From the NCBI RefSeq assembly GCF_000185725.2, contig NZ_KI391954.1, forward strand, positions 124,001 to 188,000: a DNA stretch of 64,000 bases, read 5' to 3'. Positions 55,285 to 64,000 of the stretch are shown one piece after another. The DNA comes from Segniliparus rugosus ATCC BAA-974. GTDB lineage: Bacteria; Actinomycetota; Actinomycetes; Mycobacteriales; Mycobacteriaceae. The stretch's first letter is position 1. Every line of letters begins with the position of its first letter. The notes below the pieces were generated by a model. The model did not search any database, was not told where the DNA came from, and saw only the letters and a program-made list of their open reading frames with translations. Both the position numbers and the translations under genes were made by a program.

Positions 55285-55746
55285 CTAGGGTTTGGCGGGC
55301 TGGTTCCCAGGCGGCCGGGACAGGACCTCGACGAGGGGGCGCAGCTCCGGGATCTGGGCCGCTCCGGCGAGGGCTTCTTCCAGGGTCGCGTCGTGCGTGG
55401 GCGTCGCCCCGACGAGGAGCCGTCGCCCCTCGTCGGTCAGCTCGGTGTAGATGCCCCGGCGGTCGTCCGCGCAGAGGAACCTGGCGAGCAGGCCGCGCTC
55501 TTCCAGCCGGGTGACCAGGCGGGTGGTCGCGCTGGACGAGAGCGCGGCGGCGCGGGCGAGCTGCGCCATCCGCATGTGGCGGTCGGTCTGCCTGCTGAGC
55601 GCGTCGAGCACGGTGAACTCGACGACGGAGAGCCCGTGCTCGCGTTGCAGGGCTTGTTCGAGCGCGGATTCCAGCGCCCCGTGCAGAGCGGCGAGCGTGC
55701 GCCAGCCTCGGGCGCGGATCTCCACGGCGTCGTCGGAGTACCCCAT
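55285..55746 (-). CDS. MarR-family transcriptional regulator
   Basis: 153 residues from ATG 55746 with a GGAGGGAG ribosome site; a longer start at 55785 is less likely. Winged helix: LSVVEFTVLDALSRQTDRHMRMAQLARAAALSSSATTRLVTRLEERGLLARFLCADDRRGIYTELTDEGRRLL near 36-108, with the MarR wing DDRRG. It is divergent from an MFS exporter; two palindromes in the spacer are its likely operators. Typical role: repression of the exporter until a toxic compound binds. Confidence 0.88.
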   Translation of the reverse strand: MGYSDDAVEIRARGWRTLAALHGALESALEQALQREHGLSVVEFTVLDALSRQTDRHMRMAQLARAAALSSSATTRLVTRLEERGLLARFLCADDRRGIYTELTDEGRRLLVGATPTHDATLEEALAGAAQIPELRPLVEVLSRPPGNQPAKP

Positions 55747-55841
55747 GGCGGCTCCCTCCTTCCGGGTCGGCGATCGGATTGCCAAGCCTCTCGCGTGAGT
55801 GCGATCTCACATCCTAGCATCTTGCGCTATTAGTCGGCGTA

Positions 55842-55878
55842 TGCAACTATATTGCAAGGCGTGTGCAATTAATGCGCA
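55842..55878. promoter_or_regulatory. Two MarR-type operator sites
   Basis: Site 1 TGCAA-CTATA-TTGCA (55842-55856) is a perfect inverted repeat. Site 2 TGCAA-TTAAT-GCGCA (55864-55878) is a degenerate copy 22 bp away. They lie between the divergent MarR and MFS genes, in an AT-rich promoter region. MarR dimers on the same face of the helix are predicted. Confidence 0.6.
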
Positions 55879-55935
55879 AGCAATATTAAGCGAAATATTA
55901 TATATTATTTAGCATCGGCAGACGGAGGAGCGCCC

Positions 55936-57128
55936 ATGCCACTTGGCCTCATCGCACTCGCCATCGGCGGTTTCGGGATCGGTCTGACGGAATTCGGGAT
56001 CATGGGCCTTTTGCCGGAGCTTGCCCGCGATTTCGCCGTTTCCGAGCAGACCGCCGGATACTTGATCTCGGGCTACGCGCTCGCCGTCGCGGTCGGGGCC
56101 GTGCTGGTCACCGCGCTGGTGGCCCGGTTCGACCGCAAGCGGACGCTGCTCGGGCTCATGGTGCTCTTCATCTTGGGCAATTTGCTCTGCGCTATCGCGC
56201 CGACCTTCGGGGTGATGATGTTCGGCAGGGTGGTCGCCGCGCTCTGCCACGGCGCGTTCTTCGGGTCGGCGCGGTCGTGGCCGCGAGCATGGTCGCCAAA
56301 GACCGGCAGGCCGTGGCCGTCTCGATAATGCTCGGGGGACTGACGCTGGCGAACGTGCTCGGCGTGCCGCTGGGCACGTTCCTCGGCCAGCGCTTCGGCT
56401 GGAGCGCGAGCTTTTGGGCGATCACCGCCATCGGCGTGGCGGGCTTCGCCGCCATCGCGTGCCTCACCCCTTCGGGCGGGGCGAGGGACGCGGCGGGCGG
56501 GTCGTTGCGCGCGGAGCTGGCGGGGCTGCGGTCCGGGGAGGTCTGGCTCTCGATGGGGCTCATCGTGTTCGGCTGGGGCGGGGTCTTCGGCGGCTTCTCG
56601 TATATCGCTTTCACGCTCACGCAGGTGGGCGGATTCGCGAGCGCCACCGTGCCGTGGCTCTTGATCCTGTTCGGGGTCGGCATGTGCGTCGGGAACTATC
56701 TGGGCGGCAAATCCGCGGACGCGCGGCCCACCGGGGCGCTCGTGACGGCGTTCGGCGGCGTGGTCGCGGTGCTCGTGGTGTTCGCGCTGGCCGCAGATGC
56801 GAAACCGGTCGTCCTCGTGGCGCTCGCCCTCCTCGGAGCGTTCGGATTCGCGATGTGCCCGGCGTTGCAGACCCGCGTCATGCGCGCTTCGGCCGAAGCC
56901 CCGACGCTGGCCTCTGGCGCGAGCGTCGCAGCGTTCAACGTCGGCAACACGCTCGGCCCGTGGCTCGCGGGCCTCGCCATCGGCGCGGGCTACGGCTTCG
57001 TCTCGCCGCTGTGGGTCGGCGCGGCGATGACGGCGCTGGCGTTGGCGGTCCTGATCGCGGACGTCGCCATACGGGCGCGCGGCGGCTCTGAAGCAGCCGA
57101 GCCCGTCCTGGCCTGCGAAACGGCTTGA
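55936..57128 (+). pseudogene. MFS drug:proton antiporter (DHA1), frameshifted
   Basis: Begins at ATG 55936 (GGAGG upstream) with GFGIGLTEFGIMGLLPELARDFAVSEQTAGYLISGYAL, typical of the AraJ/PmrA-like DHA1 group. After CHGAFFG (about residue 109) the frame breaks at GGG 56263-56265; the next frame resumes with VVAASMVAKDRQAVAVSIMLGGLTLANVLGVPLGTFLGQ and runs to 57128, for about 397 residues in all with twelve TM segments. Restoring one G makes an intact transporter. Either a sequencing error or a real loss of the exporter controlled by the MarR gene. Confidence 0.85.
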
Positions 57129-57217
57129 TCCGCCCAGGCGGGCGGCAGAGCGGACCCGATGGCGGAACGTTTGATCCCCGACATGTCCTACAGCGTCGCC
57201 GACGGTAGGCTCGGAGC

Positions 57218-58342
57218 ATGACTTTCGACCATCGAGCCCGGCGGGAGGCGCTGCGGGCGGCGCTCGCGGAGCGCGGCCTCGAAGCCCTGCTCGTCACCGA
57301 CCTCGCCAACGTCCGCTACCTCTCCGGCTTCACCGGCTCCAACGGGGGCCTTTTGATCGACGCGCGCGGCGAGGAGCAGTCGCGGATCGCCACCGACGGC
57401 AGGTACACCACGCAGGTCGCCGAGCAGTCCCCGGACCTGGTCGTCCTGAACGCGCGCGGAGTGGCGACCGCCTTGACCGCGTTCGCCGCGAGGCAGAAGA
57501 CGCGCAGGCTCGGCATCGAGAGCCACATCGTGACCCTCCAGCAGCACCGGGCGCTGGTCGCGGCGGCGGGCCAGGCCGCCGACCAGGTGGCGTTCGCCGC
57601 CCCCGAGCTCGTCCCGATCGCGGGCGTGGTGGAGCTGTTGCGGGTGGTCAAGGACCCGCACGAGGTCGAGGCGCTGCGCAAGGCGGCGGAGATCGGGGAC
57701 AAGGCGCTCGCGGCGCTGCTCGCCAAGGGCGGGGTGCGGGCCGGGCGCACGGAGCTGGAGGTCGCGCGGGACCTCGAATCCCTCATGCTGGACTTCGGCT
57801 CGGAGGGCCCGTCCTTCGAGACGATCGTCGCGGCGGGGCCGAATTCCGCGATGCCGCACCACCGGCCCACCGAGGCGGTCTTGGCCGCCGGAGACTTCGT
57901 GAAGATCGATTTCGGGGCCATGTGGCTGGGCTACCACTCCGATATGACCCGCACGTATGTGCTCGGCGAGCCCGCCGACTGGCAGCGCGAGGTGTACGAG
58001 CTGGTCCTGGCGGCGCAGGCCGCGGGACGAGAGGCGCTCAAGCCCGGAGTCGAGCTTAAGTCGGTCGACGCGGCGGCCCGCGACATCATCGACGCGGCGG
58101 GGCACAAGGACCACTTCGACCACGGGCTCGGCCACGCGGTCGGGCTGGACATCCACGAGTCGCCCGCGCTCTCCAAGCTCTCCGAAGGACTGGTGCCGGT
58201 CGGCTCGGTGCTCACCGTCGAGCCCGGCGTCTACCTGCCCGGCAAGGGCGGGGTGCGGATCGAGGACACCCTGGTGGTCGGCGAATCCGAGAACCTGCTT
58301 TTGACTCTCACCGACAAGGCGCTTACCATCCTGGAGCCGTGA
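57218..58342 (+). CDS. pepQ: Xaa-Pro aminopeptidase/dipeptidase (M24, PepQ-like)
   Basis: 374 residues from ATG 57218. N-terminal creatinase-like domain (VRYLSGFTGSNGGLLI near 31), then a pita-bread M24 domain with metal ligands in VKIDFGAMW (Asp), YHSDMTRTY (Asp), GHAVGLDIHE (His), TVEPGVYLPG (Glu) and RIEDT (Glu). Cytosolic peptidase. The order pepQ-efp-nusB is that of Rv2535c-Rv2533c. Confidence 0.93.
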   Translation: MTFDHRARREALRAALAERGLEALLVTDLANVRYLSGFTGSNGGLLIDARGEEQSRIATDGRYTTQVAEQSPDLVVLNARGVATALTAFAARQKTRRLGIESHIVTLQQHRALVAAAGQAADQVAFAAPELVPIAGVVELLRVVKDPHEVEALRKAAEIGDKALAALLAKGGVRAGRTELEVARDLESLMLDFGSEGPSFETIVAAGPNSAMPHHRPTEAVLAAGDFVKIDFGAMWLGYHSDMTRTYVLGEPADWQREVYELVLAAQAAGREALKPGVELKSVDAAARDIIDAAGHKDHFDHGLGHAVGLDIHESPALSKLSEGLVPVGSVLTVEPGVYLPGKGGVRIEDTLVVGESENLLLTLTDKALTILEP

Positions 58343-58417
58343 CCTGACGGGTTCTCGAGCCGATAGGCTCCTGTCTGGCGGCAACAGACGAACGACGAAG
58401 AAGAGATAGAGACCTTT

Positions 58418-58981
58418 ATGGCTTCCACGAGCGATTTCAAAAACGGCCTTGTGCTTTCCCTCGACGGCGAGCTCTGGCAGATCACAGAGTTCCAGCACGT
58501 CAAGCCCGGCAAAGGGCCGGCCTTCGTGCGCACCAAGATCAAGCACGTGGTCTCGGGCAAGGTCGTGGACAAGACTTTCAACGCCGGGGTGAAGGTGGAC
58601 ACCGCGACGGTCGACCGCCGGAACATGACCTACCTCTACAAAGAGGGCGAGGATTTCGTGTTCATGGACGGGGAGACCTTCGAGCAGGAGCCGATCTCCC
58701 CGACGGTCCTCGGCGACGGCGCGAAGTACTTGCTGGAGAACACCGAGGTGCAGATCGCGAAGCACAACGGCACGCCGCTTTTCGTCGAGCTGCCGACCAC
58801 GGTCGAGCTCGTGGTGTCGCACACCGACCCCGGCCTGCAGGGCGACCGCTCCACCGGCGGGACCAAGCCCGCGACGTTGGAGACGGGCGCGGAGATCCAG
58901 GTGCCGCTCTTCATCAACACCGGCGACAAGCTCAAGGTGGACTCCAGGGACGGGAGCTACCTCGGGCGCGTGAACGCCTGA
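58418..58981 (+). CDS. efp: Translation elongation factor P
   Basis: 187 residues from ATG 58418 with a GAGATAGAG spacer region. Domain I KOW-like start [37 protein letters not shown], with Lys32 in PGKG at the tip that contacts the P-site tRNA; domains II/III with [38 protein letters not shown] rescues ribosomes at poly-proline. No modification genes (epmA/B, earP) are nearby. Five nt before nusB. Confidence 0.98.
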   Translation: MASTSDFKNGLVLSLDGELWQITEFQHVKPGKGPAFVRTKIKHVVSGKVVDKTFNAGVKVDTATVDRRNMTYLYKEGEDFVFMDGETFEQEPISPTVLGDGAKYLLENTEVQIAKHNGTPLFVELPTTVELVVSHTDPGLQGDRSTGGTKPATLETGAEIQVPLFINTGDKLKVDSRDGSYLGRVNA

Positions 58982-58986
58982 GCGCC

Positions 58987-59487
58987 TTGTCCGACCCCGC
59001 GAAGTCCGACTCCGCGAAGCGAGCGGGATCGCGCCGCAAAGCGCGGCTGCGGGCGGTGGAGCTGCTTTTCGAGGCGGAGGCCCGCGACCTCGACCCCGCC
59101 GAGCTTGCCGCCGAGCGTTCCGCCGAGCTGGTCAAGGATCTTTCCGCGCCTCAGCTCACGCCGTACGCCCTGGTCGTCCTCGAAGGGGTTCGGGACCATC
59201 TCGAAGTGGTGGACCAGACCATCAGCGACCATTTGCGCGGCGACTGGTCGCTGAACCGGCTGCCCGCGGTGGACCGCTCCATCCTGCGCGTCGCGGTGTG
59301 GGAGCTGCTGTTCGCGCCGGAGGTGCCGACCGCCGTCGCGGTGGACGAGGCGTTGGAGCTCGCGAAGGGCCTTTCGACGGACGAGTCCCCCGGGTTTATC
59401 AATGGGGTGCTCGGCCGATTGGTGGAGCTGGCCAATCAGATCCGAGGAGCCGCCGAAGCCGGGGGCGAGGCGCTGCCGCCGGAGTGA
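58987..59487 (+). CDS. nusB: Transcription antitermination factor NusB
   Basis: 166 residues from TTG 58987, five nt after efp. All-helical NusB: RRKARLRAVELLFEAEARD near 16, NRLPAVDRSILRVAVWELLFAPEVPTAVAVDEALELAKGLSTDESPGFINGVLGRL near 90-145, the characteristic C-terminal block. It binds boxA RNA with NusE in rRNA transcription. The unusual TTG start is supported by coupling to efp; no nearer ATG or GTG exists. Confidence 0.95.
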   Translation: MSDPAKSDSAKRAGSRRKARLRAVELLFEAEARDLDPAELAAERSAELVKDLSAPQLTPYALVVLEGVRDHLEVVDQTISDHLRGDWSLNRLPAVDRSILRVAVWELLFAPEVPTAVAVDEALELAKGLSTDESPGFINGVLGRLVELANQIRGAAEAGGEALPPE

Positions 59488-59541
59488 GCGCGCCCGCCGT
59501 CCCTGTCGCGGAGCGCCTGGGGGGATAGTAGGCTCATAACC

Positions 59542-61347
59542 ATGTCTGACGAAGCGGTCAATTCTGTCACCACGGCGGCGAAGGCTTCGCCAGAGCGGGC
59601 GCGCCGGGTCACGAGCGGTCCGGTGGACCTCGCGGTGTTCGAGCGGGGGGATCCGAAGAATCCCACGGTGGTGTTGACCCACGGCTGGCCGGACACGCAC
59701 CATATGTGGGAGCAGGTGGTCTCGCTCCTCGAAGACCGGTTCCACCTCGTCTCCTACGATTCACGGGGGCACGGGCAGAGCACGAGCCCGAAGAGCTTCC
59801 GCGAGTGGCGCATGGTCGATCTGGCCGACGACATTTTCGCGGTGATCGACGCGGTCAGCCCCGACGAGCCGGTGCACCTGGTCGCGCACGACTGGGGCTC
59901 CTGCGCGAGCTGGGAGGCGGTGGTGCAGGACCGCGCGAAGGGCAGGATCGCCTCGTTCACCTCGATCTCCGGGCCGAGCCTCGACTACCTAGGGACGAAC
60001 CTGCGCGAGGTGCTCGCCGGGCTGCAGCTGCGGCGGCTGCCCTGGGTGGCCAGCCAGACCGCCTCGCTGCTCTACCAGATCTTCTTCCACATGACGCCGC
60101 TGCCGCAGGCGCTCTTCGCCGCCGTGCTGGGCAAGCCGGCGAACTGGCGGCGCTTCCTGCGGACGATCGAGGGGACCCCCGCCGAGCAGGTCAACTTGGC
60201 CCCGACCTTCGGCAAGGACATGGCGAACGGGCTGCGGGTCTATTGGGCGAACTCCTCCCAGGCGGCGTTCGGCTCCCCGAACCCCCGGCCCACCGAGGTG
60301 CCGGTCCAGCTGATCGTCAACCGCAACGACGTGGCGATCCGCGCGGAGACATACGACGACTACCCTCGCTGGGCCTCGAAGCTGTGGCGGCACGACCTCT
60401 CCACGGGGCATTGGGTCGCCTACTCCAGGCCCCAGGCCATCGCCACGTTGGTGCGCGACTTCGTGGACGGGCTGGACGGCAAGCCGTCCAGGGTGTTCGC
60501 CAGGGGCGAGGTCGCGAAGGGCGCGCCGAAAGGCGACTTCGCGGGCAAGCTGGTCTCCGTCACCGGCGCGGGCAGCGGCATCGGGCGCGAAACCGCGCTC
60601 GCGTTCGCGCGGGAGGGCGCGGAGCTGGTGCTCAGCGACGTGAACCTCGCGACGGCGCAAGAGACCGCCGCGCTGATCGAGAAGGTCGGCTCCGTCGCGC
60701 ACGCGTACCAGCTCGACGTCTCCGACCTTGACGCGCACGCGGCCTTCGTCGACCGCGTCGTCGCCGAGCACGGGGTCCCCGACGTCGTGGTCAACAACGC
60801 CGGGATCGGCTTCGGCGGCCTGATCGTCGACGCGACCGAGGCCCAGATCGACAAGCTGCTCGGGATCAACCTGCGCGGGGTGATCTCCGGGTCGAAGCTG
60901 TTCGGCAAGCATATGGCCCTGCGCGGACTCGGCGGGCACATCGTGAACCTCTCCTCGATGGCCGCGTACAGCCCGCAGAAGGGCATCGGCCTCTACGCGA
61001 CGAGCAAGGCGGCCGTGTTCATGTTCTCGGACGTGCTGCGCGCGGAGCTGCACGCGGCGGGGATCGGGGTGTCGACCATCTGTCCTGGCATCGTGGACAC
61101 GAACATCATCCGCACCACGCAGATCGCGGGGGCCTCCGAGGAAGAGCGCCTTGAGCGGGTCGGCAGGCTCGACAAGCTCTACCAGGCCCGCCGCTACACC
61201 CCCGACAAGGTGGCCGAGCAGATCGTGCGGGCGGTCAAGAAGAACAAGTCCGTCGTGCCGGTCACCCCGGAATCCCGTCTCGGCTATCTGCAGTACCGCT
61301 TCGCCCCATGGCTCTCTCGTCTGATCGCCCGGCTCGATATCTTCTAG
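59542..61347 (+). CDS. ephD: EphD-like fusion: epoxide hydrolase plus short-chain dehydrogenase
   Basis: 601 residues. About 1-310: alpha/beta-hydrolase of the epoxide-hydrolase type, with THGWPDTHHMWEQ near 36, nucleophile Asp in VAHDWGSCASWEAV near 116 and terminal His in STGHWVAYSRPQ near 291. About 325-601: SDR domain with VTGAGSGIGRETAL near 340 (NAD(P) Rossmann), NNAGIG near 418 and catalytic Y-x-x-x-K in YATSKAAVFMFSD near 484. The mycobacterial homologue EphD (Rv2214c) is reported to act in oxidised mycolic acid biosynthesis. It stands alone here. Confidence 0.9.
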   Translation: MSDEAVNSVTTAAKASPERARRVTSGPVDLAVFERGDPKNPTVVLTHGWPDTHHMWEQVVSLLEDRFHLVSYDSRGHGQSTSPKSFREWRMVDLADDIFAVIDAVSPDEPVHLVAHDWGSCASWEAVVQDRAKGRIASFTSISGPSLDYLGTNLREVLAGLQLRRLPWVASQTASLLYQIFFHMTPLPQALFAAVLGKPANWRRFLRTIEGTPAEQVNLAPTFGKDMANGLRVYWANSSQAAFGSPNPRPTEVPVQLIVNRNDVAIRAETYDDYPRWASKLWRHDLSTGHWVAYSRPQAIATLVRDFVDGLDGKPSRVFARGEVAKGAPKGDFAGKLVSVTGAGSGIGRETALAFAREGAELVLSDVNLATAQETAALIEKVGSVAHAYQLDVSDLDAHAAFVDRVVAEHGVPDVVVNNAGIGFGGLIVDATEAQIDKLLGINLRGVISGSKLFGKHMALRGLGGHIVNLSSMAAYSPQKGIGLYATSKAAVFMFSDVLRAELHAAGIGVSTICPGIVDTNIIRTTQIAGASEEERLERVGRLDKLYQARRYTPDKVAEQIVRAVKKNKSVVPVTPESRLGYLQYRFAPWLSRLIARLDIF

Positions 61348-61387
61348 CCCCGACGGCGATCTGCGGCGACACCCTCGGCGGCACTAG

Positions 61388-61407
61388 TATGAGTGCCGTA
61401 ACTCATA
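61388..61407. promoter_or_regulatory. 20-bp operator-like palindrome before the acyl-CoA ligase
   Basis: TATGAGT-GCCGTA-ACTCATA, perfect 7-bp arms, 31 nt upstream of ATG 61438. The size and symmetry suit a TetR/FadR-type repressor controlling the ligase in response to acyl-CoA. No such regulator is adjacent. Confidence 0.55.
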
Positions 61408-61437
61408 CAAATTGAACTAGGTGATGGAGGACGCGCG

Positions 61438-63126
<1,689 letters not shown>

Positions 63127-63172
63127 GGCCGCGCCGCGTGGTATTCTGAGCCCCGTTCGACGTCCTTTAACG

Positions 63173-63192
63173 GTCCGTCCAGTGAGGCGGAC
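63173..63192 (+). promoter_or_regulatory. PyrR-binding RNA loop in the pyr leader
   Basis: The stem GTCCG / CGGAC closes the loop TCCAGTGAGG, which matches the PyrR-binding loop consensus (CCnGnGAGG). It ends 15 nt before the pyrR ATG and just ahead of the ribosome site, so PyrR-UMP would hide it and repress translation, as described for mycobacterial pyr operons. Confidence 0.78.
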
Positions 63193-63207
63193 AAGGAAGT
63201 CAGGAGC

Positions 63208-63825
63208 ATGACACCGAACTCGCCTTCCGAAGAGGCCCCGCCCGCAGGCGGCAGCGGCGCAGCCCAGCCAGCCGAGCGGCTGTTGCTGGACGCCTCCGAC
63301 CTCTCCCGTTGCGTGGCGCGGATCGCCCACGAGATCATCGAGACGACTTCCCCCGGCAGTCCGGGCTCGCCCCCGGTCGTGCTGCTCGGGGTGCCCACCC
63401 GAGGCGTCGCGCTCGCCCGCAGGCTCGCCTCGGAGGTCGAGCGCTTCTCGGGGGAGCGGGTGCCTGCCGGGGCGTTGGACATCACCTTGTACCGGGACGA
63501 CCTGCGCGAGCGCCCGAACCGCCCGCTCGGCGCGACGGAGATCCCCTCTCCCGGCGTGGACGGCTCGGTGGTGATCCTGGTGGACGACGTGCTGTTCTCG
63601 GGCCGCAGCGTCCGGGCCGCGCTCGACGCGCTGCGCGATCTCGGCAGGCCGGCCGTGGTGAAGCTCGCGGTCCTGGTCGACCGGGGCCATCGTGAGCTGC
63701 CGCTGCGCGCCGATTACGTCGGCCGCAACATCCCCACAGCGCGCTCCGAGGGAGTCGCGGTGCGCCTTGTGGAGCACGACGGACGCGACGAGGTCGCCCT
63801 TATTTCGCCTCGGAGCGGCGCATGA
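63208..63825 (+). CDS. pyrR: Bifunctional pyr operon regulator / uracil phosphoribosyltransferase PyrR
   Basis: 205 residues from ATG 63208. Type I PRTase fold: ARIAHEIIE near 36, [19 protein letters not shown] near 56, the PRPP loop [22 protein letters not shown] near 120 and the terminal [20 protein letters not shown] ~20-residue Pro/Ala N-terminal extension is longer than usual. It binds the leader loop at 63173-63192 and senses UMP. Its TGA overlaps the pyrB ATG. Confidence 0.95.
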   Translation: MTPNSPSEEAPPAGGSGAAQPAERLLLDASDLSRCVARIAHEIIETTSPGSPGSPPVVLLGVPTRGVALARRLASEVERFSGERVPAGALDITLYRDDLRERPNRPLGATEIPSPGVDGSVVILVDDVLFSGRSVRAALDALRDLGRPAVVKLAVLVDRGHRELPLRADYVGRNIPTARSEGVAVRLVEHDGRDEVALISPRSGA

Positions 63826-64000
63826 AGCACCTTTTGGCCATCGAGGGCCTCACTCGGGACGAGGCGACGGCGCTGCTCGACGACGCCGCCCACTTCTCCC
63901 ATCTGCTCGCCGGACGCGTGGTGCGCAAACTCCCCACGTTGCGCGGGCGCACCGTGGTCACGCTCTTCTACGAGAACTCGACCCGCACCAGGGTCTCGTT
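63822..64000 (+). CDS. pyrB: Aspartate carbamoyltransferase PyrB, partial at window edge
   Basis: ATG 63822 overlaps the pyrR stop (ATGA). The first ~59 residues read [23 protein letters not shown] and reach the carbamoyl-phosphate site FYENSTRTR at the window edge. This is the catalytic chain of the second step of pyrimidine synthesis. The remainder lies beyond 64000. Confidence 0.95.
   Translation, partial: MKHLLAIEGLTRDEATALLDDAAHFSHLLAGRVVRKLPTLRGRTVVTLFYENSTRTRVS

Noticed and set aside
55861-55915. AT-rich stretch as a replication or transfer origin
   Set aside because: Too short, with no DnaA boxes or iterons; it is the promoter of the MFS gene.

Overview
This is a high-GC actinobacterial window. 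Several gene blocks have the order known from mycobacteria: accD2-accA2-fadE12-echA7, mptB | sufR-B-D-C-S-U-T, pepQ-efp-nusB, pyrR-pyrB and ligC-polD1. Fatty acyl-AMP ligase, MptB-type mannosyltransferase, an F420/Ddn-type reductase, a DinB-fold protein and paired WXG100 proteins all point to Mycobacteriales. I would guess a lineage outside Mycobacterium, such as Segniliparus or a relative, but the genus is inference.

Layout. (1) 1-5.4 kb: an acyltransferase-like gene and a histidine-rich membrane protein behind a Zur-like operator, an MpaB-type oxygenase, a secreted SGNH hydrolase with a Pro/Ala repeat stalk, and a kynurenine-formamidase-like cyclase. (2) 5.8-13.3 kb: a compact lipid or polyketide cluster. 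It holds a free ACP, a KS-AT-ACP protein that runs into an alpha-oxoamine synthase across a G7 frameshift, a fatty acyl-AMP ligase and a type II thioesterase. Together they could activate a fatty acid, extend it once with malonate and release it by condensation with an amino acid. (3) 13.65-23.3 kb: an acyl-CoA degradation operon (DinB-fold protein, AtuA-like, fadE13, accD2, accA2, fadE12, echA7). Its spacers contain mini-ORFs, including three tandem 119-bp repeats that each encode a 36-residue peptide.

(4) 23.3-31.2 kb: an acetyltransferase, an AurF-like diiron oxygenase, a Ddn-like protein, superoxide dismutase behind a long inverted repeat, and an HxlR-type regulator divergent from an operon (enoyl-CoA hydratase fused to a membrane domain, SnoaL-like protein, FAD amine oxidase). 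(5) 31.2-38.8 kb: tRNA-Ser(GCU), a tRNA-guanine transglycosylase homologue lacking the zinc cysteines, two unknown genes, ligC and polD1, and an ABC exporter. (6) 38.8-46.9 kb: mptB, divergent from the complete SUF iron-sulfur cluster operon.

(7) 46.9-54.1 kb: two WXG100 proteins directly upstream of a 1,491-residue RHS polymorphic toxin. Its low-GC tip is followed by low-GC putative immunity genes, one of them frameshifted; this looks like a type VII-secreted interbacterial toxin locus. (8) 54-64 kb: a secreted repeat protein, a small membrane protein, a MarR regulator with a frameshifted MFS exporter, pepQ-efp-nusB, an EphD-like hydrolase/dehydrogenase fusion, an acyl-CoA ligase, and the start of the pyr operon with a PyrR-binding RNA loop. 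Three genes are broken at short G-rich runs, so either assembly errors or real pseudogenes must be considered.
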